Assembly: GCF_014287585.1 (NCBI RefSeq)
Contig: NZ_JACOOJ010000017.1
Location: forward strand, 1 to 64,000
From: Parabacteroides hominis
GTDB lineage: Bacteria; Bacteroidota; Bacteroidia; Bacteroidales; Tannerellaceae
Reading direction: 5' to 3'
Length of the DNA stretch: 64,000 bases
This document shows positions 28,477 to 36,494 of the stretch, piece after piece (positions within the stretch are counted from its first letter, which is position 1; each line of letters starts with the position of its first letter). The notes under the pieces are model-generated. The model saw only the letters and a program-made list of their open reading frames with translations. It was not told where the DNA came from and did not search any database. A program made the translations under genes and the position numbers.

Positions 28477-29640
28477 ATGAAAAAAACAAATACATTTTTA
28501 GCAATCCTCCTGCTTATGATGGCTGCCTGCGGAGAAGGTAACAAACAAGCAACAGAAATCATCACGGTAGACGTAAGCGCCAACTATCCCGAAAAAGAGT
28601 TGATCCTTCAGGATATTATGGATGTGGAATATGTCCCATTGGAAACCACCGACGAATTTATCACCAAAGGCGTAGTAAAAGCTATCGGCAAAGAAATCCT
28701 GCTAATTACAAATCAAGGCAACGACGGGGATATTCTTGTCTTTGACAGGAAGACAGGTAAAGGCATAAGGAAAATCAACCGTAAGGGACAGGGCGGCGAA
28801 GAATATTCATATCCCTACTACATTACTTTGGATGAAGATAAAAAGGAAATGTTTGTCGCAGACTATGCAACCCGGAAAATACTGGTGTACGACCTGTCGG
28901 GAAACTTTAAGAGAAGTTTCAAATATACGGACACCAGCTACTACAACGACCTGTTCGATTATGACCGGGACCACTTGATCACTTATAAAAATTATCCGGC
29001 ACTTCAAGAGAACGATAAGGCATGTCATATACTTATTTCCAAGCAAGACGGCAGCGTCGCCCGTGAAATCCGCACACCTTTCAAAGAACTGGAAACACCT
29101 ATTGTAACAAAGGATGAATTCATTGTGTCGCCGGAGTTTCACCAGACCTATCCGGATCATACGGATTGGTTGCTTGTGAACACGTCTTCCGATACCATAT
29201 ACCGTTATTCGGCGGATGGCAGCATAAGCCCCTCTGTCGTAAGAACTCCTTCCATACATGCAATGGAAACGAAAGTATTCCTTTTCCCAACCGTCATGGC
29301 CGACCGTTATTATTTTATGCGAACCATGAAGAAAGAGGTGGACTTCAAAACGTTCAAAGGATTTCCAAGTACGGATTTAGTTTACGACAAGCAAGAAAAG
29401 GCTTTATTCGAATATACCCTTTACAATGCCGATTACTCGAACAAGCAACAAGTATCGTTGGGATTAAGTTTTAATGGCATTGTCAATCATGAAATCGCTA
29501 CCTGCCAGTCTTTAGAAGCCGCAAGCCTTATCGAAGCCCATGAGAAAGGGCAACTAAAAGGCAGGCTGAAAGAAATCGCCGCCGGACTGGACGAAGAATC
29601 GAATGCCGTAATCATGTTGGTAAAATACAGGAAAAAGTAA
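28477..29640 (+). CDS. 6-bladed beta-propeller lipoprotein 1
   Basis: This 387-residue lipoprotein (lipobox MAAC, Cys18) starts its mature part with EIITVDVSANYPEKELILQDIMDVEYVPLETT, in the style of the Bacteroidales '6-bladed beta-propeller' family. Repeated blade signatures such as DGDILVFDRKTGKGIRKINRKGQG and LDEDKKEMFVADYATRKILVYDLSGNFKRSF are visible. The C-terminus ends in a charged segment (GQLKGRLKEIAAGLDEESNAVIMLVKYR). Its function is not known; the fold suggests binding. It is one of three paralogues in this window, the next being 162 nt downstream. Confidence 0.82.
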   Translation: MKKTNTFLAILLLMMAACGEGNKQATEIITVDVSANYPEKELILQDIMDVEYVPLETTDEFITKGVVKAIGKEILLITNQGNDGDILVFDRKTGKGIRKINRKGQGGEEYSYPYYITLDEDKKEMFVADYATRKILVYDLSGNFKRSFKYTDTSYYNDLFDYDRDHLITYKNYPALQENDKACHILISKQDGSVAREIRTPFKELETPIVTKDEFIVSPEFHQTYPDHTDWLLVNTSSDTIYRYSADGSISPSVVRTPSIHAMETKVFLFPTVMADRYYFMRTMKKEVDFKTFKGFPSTDLVYDKQEKALFEYTLYNADYSNKQQVSLGLSFNGIVNHEIATCQSLEAASLIEAHEKGQLKGRLKEIAAGLDEESNAVIMLVKYRKK

Positions 29641-29712
29641 CTCCAAGCCCGCAATCTTTCGTCTATTAACAACGTTTAACCAGAGAAATGCCTCGCTTCT
29701 ACTTAATTTAAA

Positions 29713-29720
29713 TAGATTTG
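29713..29720 (+). promoter_or_regulatory. -7 element of propeller lipoprotein 2
   Basis: TAGATTTG, the same octamer as before propeller 1, lies 82 nt upstream of the ATG and is preceded by a similar TTAACAACGTTTAACC stretch. Confidence 0.5.
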
Positions 29721-29802
29721 TGTACAAATAGTAGATTGTTATTCAATAAAATAAAAACGGTCTTCCTATCTAAAGTCTTATAAACATCTTAAATCTATAT
29801 GT

Positions 29803-30966
29803 ATGAAAAACGTATATTTCATTTTAATCATGCTTCTGCTCGTGATGGCAGGATGCGGAGAGAGCAAGCCGCCGACAGATGATCTTATCACTGTCGATGT
29901 CACCGCCAATTACCCGAAAAAAGAACTGGTTCTTCAGGACTTTATGGATGTCGAATACATTCCGTTGGAAACAAGTAGCGAATTTATTACAATGGGGTGG
30001 CTGCATGCCGTCGGAAAGAAAGTCATAGTAGTCAGAAACAGAAATCGTAATACCGACGGAGACATCTTTATCTTCGACAGAAGCGGTAAAGGTGTGAAAA
30101 AGATCAACCGCTTAGGTCAAGGCAATGAAGAATATCAATTCCTTTTGGGGATCACTTTAGATGAAGACAACAATGAAATCTTCGTCAATGACCACTGGAG
30201 AAGAAAGATAATGGTGTATGACCTGTCCGGTAATTTCAAACGGAGTTTCGATCATAAGCAAGGCTGGTATGGTATGGATATATATAACTTCGACCGGGAC
30301 AATCTCATTTGCCGTATCAACGGTATCAATGACGATGAAAAACCATTAGTGGTCGTATCCAAACAGGACGGAAATATAACAAAGGAGATTTCAATCCCTT
30401 ATGATAAGAAAATTTCATCATTGGTCTTTTCGGCAGACAGCAGCTATGTAATGCCAATCCGTAACCGTACATTGGTTCCTCATCGCGTCGATAGCTGGAT
30501 GCTTATGTACGATCCTTCCGATACGATATATAAGCTCCGGACTGATTACAGTTTGACTCCTCTTATTGCCCGTACTCCTCCCATAAGTTCAATGAATCCC
30601 CGCATATTCCTGTATCCGGCAGTCATAACCGATCGTTATTATTTCATGCAAACCGTAAAGGCCGAATGGGATTGGGTAGCCAACACCGGACATAAACGAA
30701 CCGATCTGATGTATGATAAACAAGAAAATGCCCTATTTGAATATGTGGTACACAATGCCGACTTCCCCACCGAACAACCTTTTAGCATGATGGTATCGGA
30801 AGTCACATTTGGAAACGATGAAATCGCACTTGTGCAAAAATTAGAGGCATACGAACTTGTTGAAGCATACCAAAAAGGAAAACTGAAAGGCAAATTGAAA
30901 GAAATCGCCGCCGGATTAGAGGAAGATTCGAATCCGGTGCTTATGTTGATAAAATACAAGAAATAA
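29803..30966 (+). CDS. 6-bladed beta-propeller lipoprotein 2
   Basis: This 387-residue lipoprotein (lipobox MAGC, Cys18) has exactly the length of its upstream neighbour and the same blade pattern (DLITVDVTANYPKKELVLQDFMDVEYIPLETS at the start, LKGKLKEIAAGLEEDSNPVLMLIKYKK at the end), differing mainly in the middle blades. It is clearly a tandem duplicate that kept a similar promoter. The middle blades diverge most, as expected if they contact different ligands. It is convergent with rnhB, 13 nt away, with no visible terminator between them. Confidence 0.82.
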   Translation: MKNVYFILIMLLLVMAGCGESKPPTDDLITVDVTANYPKKELVLQDFMDVEYIPLETSSEFITMGWLHAVGKKVIVVRNRNRNTDGDIFIFDRSGKGVKKINRLGQGNEEYQFLLGITLDEDNNEIFVNDHWRRKIMVYDLSGNFKRSFDHKQGWYGMDIYNFDRDNLICRINGINDDEKPLVVVSKQDGNITKEISIPYDKKISSLVFSADSSYVMPIRNRTLVPHRVDSWMLMYDPSDTIYKLRTDYSLTPLIARTPPISSMNPRIFLYPAVITDRYYFMQTVKAEWDWVANTGHKRTDLMYDKQENALFEYVVHNADFPTEQPFSMMVSEVTFGNDEIALVQKLEAYELVEAYQKGKLKGKLKEIAAGLEEDSNPVLMLIKYKK

Positions 30967-30979
30967 CATTTCGCCCTGT

Positions 30980-31579
30980 TCAGAACTGCAATTCCAACTG
31001 TTCCGGCAGTAAAGTAAATGTTTTGCGATGATAGGGGGTTATCCCGCATTCCCGGATGGCCATGCGATGGGCTTTTGTGGGATAGCCTTTGTTTTCTTTC
31101 CAATGATAGGCCGGATATTCCTGGTCGAGACTGTCCATATAATCGTCACGATAGGTTTTTGCCAGGATGGAAGCGGCGGCGATACTCAGATATTTGCCAT
31201 CCCCTTTTACGACTGTCGTATGTTTGATATCGGGATAAGGAGTGAAACGATTGCCGTCGATCAGCAGATGATCCGGTTTTACCTTTAGCTGCTCGATAGC
31301 CCGGTGCATGGCAAGGAAAGAGGCTTTCAGGATATTGATCTTATCGATTTCTTCAGCAGTGACAATACCGACAGCCCAGGCAATCGCTTCCCGCTCGATA
31401 ACCGGACGGAGCGCATACCGCTTTTTCTCGCTTAACTGCTTGCTGTCATTCAAATCTTCATTATAAAAATCGGGAGGAAGGATTACAGCTGCGGCATAAA
31501 CCGAACCGGCCAGACATCCACGGCCGGCCTCATCACATCCGGCTTCTACACGATTTGCTTCTAAGTAGGGTAGTAACAT
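30980..31579 (-). CDS. rnhB: Ribonuclease HII
   Basis: This 199-residue enzyme has the catalytic motif [12 protein letters not shown] (Asp16, Glu17 from the chosen start), LLIDGN with the third acidic residue, and SILAKTYRD. It cuts RNA of RNA-DNA hybrids and removes single ribonucleotides from DNA. I chose the ATG at 31579; a TTG at 31585 would overlap the stop of the toxin gene. The 2-nt gap to that gene implies co-transcription with the toxin-antitoxin pair, an odd partnership for a repair gene. Confidence 0.93.
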   Translation of the reverse strand: MLLPYLEANRVEAGCDEAGRGCLAGSVYAAAVILPPDFYNEDLNDSKQLSEKKRYALRPVIEREAIAWAVGIVTAEEIDKINILKASFLAMHRAIEQLKVKPDHLLIDGNRFTPYPDIKHTTVVKGDGKYLSIAAASILAKTYRDDYMDSLDQEYPAYHWKENKGYPTKAHRMAIRECGITPYHRKTFTLLPEQLELQF

Positions 31580-31581
31580 TA

Positions 31582-31899
31582 TCAATCAACTTTTTTTATC
31601 AAATCCATCAAAAGATAAGGATCTTGTCTACAGTCCCATAACAGATGGACAAATATATAATTTTCTTCGATCGTATAAAGTATCTTATTATGCTTAATAA
31701 CGAGATAACGGTAAACTAAAGGCTCTTCTTCCAAAAGCAACTCCACAGCCCCCATATTAGGAAATAATTTCAAAAGGAATACTTTTTTCTCAATCTCATT
31801 TTTAACACGAAAAGCAATTCGTTTACCAAAAGTCACTTTTAAATAATAGATCAAGTCAGCCACTTGCTGCTTGAAAAGCCTGCTCGATCGGATTTCCAT
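31582..31899 (-). CDS. RelE/ParE-family toxin
   Basis: This 105-residue basic protein has the RelE/ParE-like fold: N-terminal helices ([27 protein letters not shown], in segments), then strands including [32 protein letters not shown]; the DxRQDP ending is typical of ParE-type toxins. Toxins of this group act on ribosome-bound mRNA (RelE) or gyrase (ParE). Its start overlaps the antitoxin stop by one base (31899), so translation is coupled. It looks complete. Confidence 0.85.
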   Translation of the reverse strand: MEIRSSRLFKQQVADLIYYLKVTFGKRIAFRVKNEIEKKVFLLKLFPNMGAVELLLEEEPLVYRYLVIKHNKILYTIEENYIFVHLLWDCRQDPYLLMDLIKKVD

Positions 31900-32156
31900 T
31901 AACGAAAAGATTGAAAAAAATCACGCATTTCCTGTTCGGAAACGTAAATTCCATTTTCTTTATCCCGGTTTGTCTCCTTCAACATCTCTTTTACCTCTTC
32001 CAAGGTGAAACAATTCGGACGTTTAAGTTCCTGCTTTTCTATCTTAATTAATTTACGGGCAAGAGCTTCCATATAAGATATAGCTTCCTCGCTGTTGAAA
32101 GCTTGCAAAATATCCAACACCCGGTTTTTACGTTCTTGTAATTCTAATGCAGTCAT
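31899..32156 (-). CDS. Antitoxin partner of RelE/ParE-like toxin
   Basis: This 85-residue, mostly helical, charged protein is encoded immediately upstream of the toxin. The first part (LQERKNRVLDILQAFNSEEAISYMEALARKL) is helical and probably dimerises; the second (TLEEVKEMLKETNRDKENGIYVSEQEMRDFF) probably wraps the toxin. No classic ribbon-helix-helix signature is obvious, so autoregulation is uncertain. The position, size and overlap are those of a type II antitoxin. Confidence 0.75.
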   Translation of the reverse strand: MTALELQERKNRVLDILQAFNSEEAISYMEALARKLIKIEKQELKRPNCFTLEEVKEMLKETNRDKENGIYVSEQEMRDFFQSFR

Positions 32157-32209
32157 AAGACATCTGAATTTTGATACAGTACAAAAGTAACACTCTTACG
32201 GAACATAAG

Positions 32210-32614
32210 CTAATGAATCTCAGTCTTTCTTTTCATCATCCAGGGACGAAGGATGAAATAAGAGAAGAGGGTTGCAAGGATGACACCGCAAATGTTTGCA
32301 AGGAAATCGAACCAATCGCCACCCCGGTATGTGGTACAGTATTGTTGCAGAAGCTCGATTGCGCCACTCATCAAGATCGGGCATAAAACAGCTCCGATCC
32401 AGGCATGCCACAATACTTCGTCGTATTTGCGATGGTTGCGCAGGAACTCAAGCCACAGCATACCGGATAGGCCGGCGTACATACAGATATGGGCAACTTT
32501 GTCTATTCCCACAATCTTGCTCACCTCCAGCGTAGGCGGTTTGAAGAATGAGAGATAGATCACCACTGCGATAATCGTCAGCGAGACCGGGTATTTCTTC
32601 AGATAATATAACAT
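32210..32614 (-). CDS. VanZ-like membrane protein
   Basis: This 134-residue protein has four hydrophobic segments and the VanZ-like motifs DKVAH (about 39), GAIELLQ (about 84) and GDWFDFLANICG (about 98). The family's role is unclear; one member confers low teicoplanin resistance. It starts 23 nt after the sufS stop, so it is probably co-transcribed with sufS. Confidence 0.8.
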   Translation of the reverse strand: MLYYLKKYPVSLTIIAVVIYLSFFKPPTLEVSKIVGIDKVAHICMYAGLSGMLWLEFLRNHRKYDEVLWHAWIGAVLCPILMSGAIELLQQYCTTYRGGDWFDFLANICGVILATLFSYFILRPWMMKRKTEIH

Positions 32615-32637
32615 CGCAATGGTTATTCCGGATACAT

Positions 32638-33852
32638 TCAGAACATTTTCCGCACCCGTTCGATACCGGCGGCAAAAACGTCTATTTCTTCTTTTGTATT
32701 ATAGAACGAGAAGGAGGCACGAACCGTACCCTCGATACCCAGATCCTGCATCAGCGGCTGGGCACAATGATGTCCGGTGCGGACAGCGATACCCAGACGA
32801 TCCAGCAGCATCCCCATATCATAATGATGGATATTGCCCACCAGGAAAGAGAGCACCGCACCCTTATGGGCCGCCTGACCGAAAATGCGCATTCCGTCAA
32901 TAGCACTCAGCTTGCCGGTTGCGTAACAAAGCAGTTCGTCTTCGTAAGCGGCAATATTATCCATTCCCAAACGGTCTACATACCGTAAGGCTTCCGCAAG
33001 TGCGGTACTGCCGATATAGTCGGGTGTGCCTGCCTCAAACTTAAAAGGCAGTTCGTTGAAAGTAGTCTTTTCGAAGGAAACGGAAGCAATCATCTCCCCC
33101 CCTCCCTGATACGGCGGCAACTTGTCCAGCCACTCTTCCTTGCCATACAGCACACCGATGCCGGTAGGGCCGTAAACCTTATGGCCGGAGAACACATAGA
33201 ACTCGGCATCCAGATCCTGCACATCCACACTCAGATGGGGAACAGCCTGCGCCCCGTCGATCAGTACCGGGACCTCGTGATTATGCGCCTCTTCGACGAT
33301 CTCCTTTACCGGATTGATCGTACCGAGCACATTCGACACATGCGTAACCGAAACCAGTTTCGTCCGTTCCGAAAAAAGACTGCGGAACGTGTCCATGCAC
33401 AATTCTCCCTTTTCATTCATCGGAATCACTTTCAGCGTGATCCCTTTGCGGGCAGCCTGTATCTGCCAGGGAACGATATTGGAGTGGTGCTCCATCACCG
33501 AAACGATCACCTCATCGCCTGCCGACAAACACTCGTCGGTAAAACTGGACGCGATCAGGTTGATCGCCTCTGTCGTCCCGCGCGTGAAAATAATCTCGTT
33601 GGACGAGCGGGCATTCAGGAATTGCTGCACGGTCTTGCGCGCTTCTTCATGCGCTTCGGTAGCCGCCTGACTCAGGAAATGAACGCCACGGTGGATATTG
33701 GCATTCACATTAAAGTAACCGCTGTCTATCTTCTCCACCACACAGCGCGGCTTCTGGGTAGTCGCCCCATTGTCAAAGTAAATAAGCGGCTTATCGTATA
33801 TCTTTTGGCCCAGAATAGGAAAATCTTTCCGAATGGATTGTACATCTAACAT
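32638..33852 (-). CDS. sufS: Cysteine desulfurase SufS
   Basis: This 404-residue PLP enzyme of the group II NifS/SufS type has the PLP lysine Lys225 in SGHKVYGPTG, the EHHSNIVPW motif at 121-129, and the active-site Cys in RTGHHCAQP near the C-terminus. It makes persulfide sulfur and alanine from cysteine and hands sulfur to SufE, whose gene is at 27539. No sufBCD genes are in the window, so the system is split. A TATCTTTG element lies just upstream. Confidence 0.95.
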   Translation of the reverse strand: MLDVQSIRKDFPILGQKIYDKPLIYFDNGATTQKPRCVVEKIDSGYFNVNANIHRGVHFLSQAATEAHEEARKTVQQFLNARSSNEIIFTRGTTEAINLIASSFTDECLSAGDEVIVSVMEHHSNIVPWQIQAARKGITLKVIPMNEKGELCMDTFRSLFSERTKLVSVTHVSNVLGTINPVKEIVEEAHNHEVPVLIDGAQAVPHLSVDVQDLDAEFYVFSGHKVYGPTGIGVLYGKEEWLDKLPPYQGGGEMIASVSFEKTTFNELPFKFEAGTPDYIGSTALAEALRYVDRLGMDNIAAYEDELLCYATGKLSAIDGMRIFGQAAHKGAVLSFLVGNIHHYDMGMLLDRLGIAVRTGHHCAQPLMQDLGIEGTVRASFSFYNTKEEIDVFAAGIERVRKMF

Positions 33853-33883
33853 GGCTGTCTCTATTTAACTTAATAACAAAGGT

Positions 33884-33891
33884 CAAAGATA
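33884..33891 (-). promoter_or_regulatory. -7 element of sufS
   Basis: TATCTTTG on the minus strand, 32 nt upstream of the sufS ATG, matches TAnnTTTG. Confidence 0.5.
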
Positions 33892-33996
33892 GTATGTTTA
33901 ACAGTAAAATATACTATTCATACAGATTATAAGCTAAAAGTTTTGTTTGTACTAATCAAATTTATACTTTTGTTTCAAACGGGAATACTCTTAGGT

Positions 33997-34396
33997 ATGA
34001 AGACAACAACAGAATATATTGAATTGATAAGGTCTTGTAGCCAGAAACAGTCTGCTGCAAATAGAAAATGCCATCTTGAAAATAGAAGAGAGGGCCAGTT
34101 CATTTCACTCTGCCGATGACTTTTTAAAAACTCCATTCGGAATGGCCATGCTTGATGCCATTTGTATGCAATTCATTGCTATAGGGGAAAGCCTTAAAGG
34201 GTTGGACAAAATCACAAACAATGAATTATTGACAACACATCCCGAAATACCCTGGAAGCGAATTAAAGGTCTGCGAGACATTGTTGCCCATCATTATTTT
34301 GAAATTGATATTGATGTTATTTGGTGGATATTAAGTAATGAACTCCAACCGCTAAAAAAGGCGATCATCTCCATGTTGTCCGATTTATCCGAATAA
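33997..34396 (+). pseudogene. Fused remnant of a MntA/HepT toxin-antitoxin pair
   Basis: From the ATG at 33997 the first frame reads MKTTTEYIELIRSC, the start usual for small MntA-like nucleotidyltransferase antitoxins in Bacteroidales, and then turns to nonsense and stops at about 34120. A second frame, open from 34031 (after a stop at 34028-34030) to 34396, encodes nearly all of a HepT/DUF86 protein: LLQIENAILKIEERASSF, FGMAMLDAICMQFIAIGESLK and the RNase-like motif RDIVAHHYF (Rx4-6H). It has no ATG at its natural start. A deletion seems to have removed the antitoxin body and the first HepT residues. Whether HepT is still made from the TTG at 34076 is unknown. Confidence 0.7.
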
Positions 34397-34406
34397 CCTC
34401 CCCCCT

Positions 34407-35198
34407 TCATTTCTTCTTCTTCTGATAGAAACGCACCCAGTCGATCTCCATCTCGACAGGCAGATCAGAGGGATCAACTTCTCCTACCCAGCTTCCGCCC
34501 AGCTGCATATCGAGCAGCAGATAGAACTTTTTATCTGTGAACGGGAACTGTCCTTCTTTGTCTGTTTCAATACGCGGATAGGCGAATGTACGGGTATTGT
34601 TGATAAAGAAAACAAGGCTGTCCCGATACATTTCGACACTATAGGTATTATAATCGTCACGATCGATCAGCCCGATGCTGCCCTGTTTCGGATTATCTTT
34701 GATCCCCAAGACGTGGGTATAGGCGGAATGAACGGTCTGGTATGCGATAGAATCATTATTCAAGCGTTCCATAATATCGATTTCCCCTCCATCAGGCCAA
34801 CCTTCATTTTCAGGCAACAGCCAGAAAGCAGGCCATGCTCCGGCAGCACCGTACAGCTTGGCACGGATATCCAAGCGCCCGTCGGAAAAGCCGACCTTAC
34901 CCTTCGAATAGACGCCCCCCGTGATAAACGGAGCGGTGTCGGCCGACAAACTGTAATTGACTAATCCCCGCAAAACCAAATTGCCATCGCGCATGGCATA
35001 ACAGGAATCGAAGTCCGACATATAATTATTCCAGTCCGACCTTCCACGCGGTATCTTACTCCACGAAGCCTCATCGAAATGATCCTCCTGGTCGAAGTTC
35101 TCCTCCCAAACCAATTTCCAATCCTCCTGTTGTGGCCGGCAACCTGCCATGATCGACAGAACGACCGACATTCCTAATGCGAATAATCCTTGCTTCAT
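34407..35198 (-). CDS. GH16 beta-glucanase/laminarinase-like lipoprotein
   Basis: This 263-residue lipoprotein (lipobox MAGC, Cys20) consists almost wholly of a GH16 jelly roll. The catalytic motif GEIDIMERL supplies nucleophile Glu139, Asp141 and acid/base Glu144; the Met makes it the EIDIxE form seen in laminarinase/agarase-type GH16. AWPAFWLLPENEGWPDGGE is also typical. It cleaves internal beta-1,3(4)-glucan or related beta-galactan bonds at the cell surface. It is the last gene of the left arm of the split locus, 7 nt after the propeller gene. Confidence 0.87.
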   Translation of the reverse strand: MKQGLFALGMSVVLSIMAGCRPQQEDWKLVWEENFDQEDHFDEASWSKIPRGRSDWNNYMSDFDSCYAMRDGNLVLRGLVNYSLSADTAPFITGGVYSKGKVGFSDGRLDIRAKLYGAAGAWPAFWLLPENEGWPDGGEIDIMERLNNDSIAYQTVHSAYTHVLGIKDNPKQGSIGLIDRDDYNTYSVEMYRDSLVFFINNTRTFAYPRIETDKEGQFPFTDKKFYLLLDMQLGGSWVGEVDPSDLPVEMEIDWVRFYQKKKK

Positions 35199-35205
35199 TA
35201 CACTG

Positions 35206-36354
35206 CTATTTGAATTTATACAATATCAAGACATCGTTATCTTCGTCTTCTAAAGAGGATGCCAAATGTTTTAATTCTCCATACAATTTCCCTTCCTGAT
35301 AAGCTTCTACTAATTCGCCGGCATTAAATCGGGATACACCATAACCGGATTGCATATCACAATTCACAAGATGGGAATTCAAAACTATTTTTGCATCCGG
35401 ATAATCATCATTCCTTATCTCATACTCATTTATATCTCCATTTTCTTTATTGTAAACCCAGTTGGTTTCAGGAAACATATTCCGTTCATTGTTTTCATCC
35501 ACAGAAATCCGCGTCAAGAACACATATTTACTTGTTTCGATTCCGTACTGCAAAAAAGTAGGGACACTCATGGAGCTAATTGCAGGAGTTCTCAACATAA
35601 TAGGAGTCAATACCTTATCGTATGAATACAGATAGATAGTATCTGACGAAAGTTCGTTCAATACATAACCCTCCGAATTCCTTACAACAGGAAGATGCAT
35701 GGCTGTATAAGTAAAGCTACCGCCATCCCCCTGTTTAGTAACCGCCAAGTCATATTTCTTTTCAGACGAAAACGGGACATCTATTTTTATCAGGATTTTT
35801 CCGTCATTCTTAGACAGAATCGAGAAATAAGGTTTTAGATCAGCGTTTACACGGTTTGTTTCCGTATTGTAGACGAGAAAAGCATCATCATCGAAATTGT
35901 AAATGAAACGTGCATCTCCAGAAGGAAATTTCCTGATATATTCGCCATTCAGATCATAAACAACGATCTTCCGGGAAAAAATATCATGGACATAGATCTC
36001 CCCTCTCTTTTCATCCACACGCAAATTGGTAATATAATTATATTCGTGAGGACCATTCCCATAATGAGAAAACTTACGGACCGGCTGCCCTTCTCTATCA
36101 AACATCAGAATCTCACCGGTTTCACCTCCTTTGGTCAGCATATAATTTTCACTGCACGCCAAAACTCTTGATCTAACTAAAAAGTTGGTATTGTTTGCCA
36201 ATTTAATATAGGTAACATCTGCAATATCCTTCAAATTTAATCGGATAGGCGAATGTTCCGCATTGACATCAATTTGCAAAATTTCGTTATTTATGCTCTT
36301 ACCGGCACAGCCACATAAGCATGCCGTCATCCATATAATCAAAAGGTGCTTCAT
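35206..36354 (-). CDS. 6-bladed beta-propeller lipoprotein 3
   Basis: This 382-residue lipoprotein begins at the ATG at 36354 (signal peptide ending CLCGC, lipobox Cys16); an earlier start would bury the signal. Blade repeats are visible, e.g. TGEILMFDREGQPVRKFSHYGNGPHEY and VDEKRGEIYVHDIFSRKIVVYDLNGEYIRKF. The C-terminal GELVEAYQEGKLYGELKHLASSLEDEDNDVLILYKFK matches the tail of propellers 1 and 2, so all three are paralogues. Here it is encoded 7 nt before GH16, linking this unknown family to glycan use. Confidence 0.82.
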   Translation of the reverse strand: MKHLLIIWMTACLCGCAGKSINNEILQIDVNAEHSPIRLNLKDIADVTYIKLANNTNFLVRSRVLACSENYMLTKGGETGEILMFDREGQPVRKFSHYGNGPHEYNYITNLRVDEKRGEIYVHDIFSRKIVVYDLNGEYIRKFPSGDARFIYNFDDDAFLVYNTETNRVNADLKPYFSILSKNDGKILIKIDVPFSSEKKYDLAVTKQGDGGSFTYTAMHLPVVRNSEGYVLNELSSDTIYLYSYDKVLTPIMLRTPAISSMSVPTFLQYGIETSKYVFLTRISVDENNERNMFPETNWVYNKENGDINEYEIRNDDYPDAKIVLNSHLVNCDMQSGYGVSRFNAGELVEAYQEGKLYGELKHLASSLEDEDNDVLILYKFK

Positions 36355-36370
36355 ATATATCGATTTTTCA

Positions 36371-36378
36371 CAAAGGTA
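36371..36378 (-). promoter_or_regulatory. -7 element of the propeller 3/GH16 pair
   Basis: TACCTTTG on the minus strand lies 17 nt before the ATG. A second candidate, TATATTTG at 36448-36455, lies further upstream. Either could drive the two-gene unit. Confidence 0.4.
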
Positions 36379-36494
36379 GAATTTTTCAATACACAGCACG
36401 CAGAAGACATGATAAAAAAGAATGTGCCCTCTACGTGCTATGTTTCACAAATATAACCGAGCTTTTCGGATATTCATATTTATACCATTACTCC

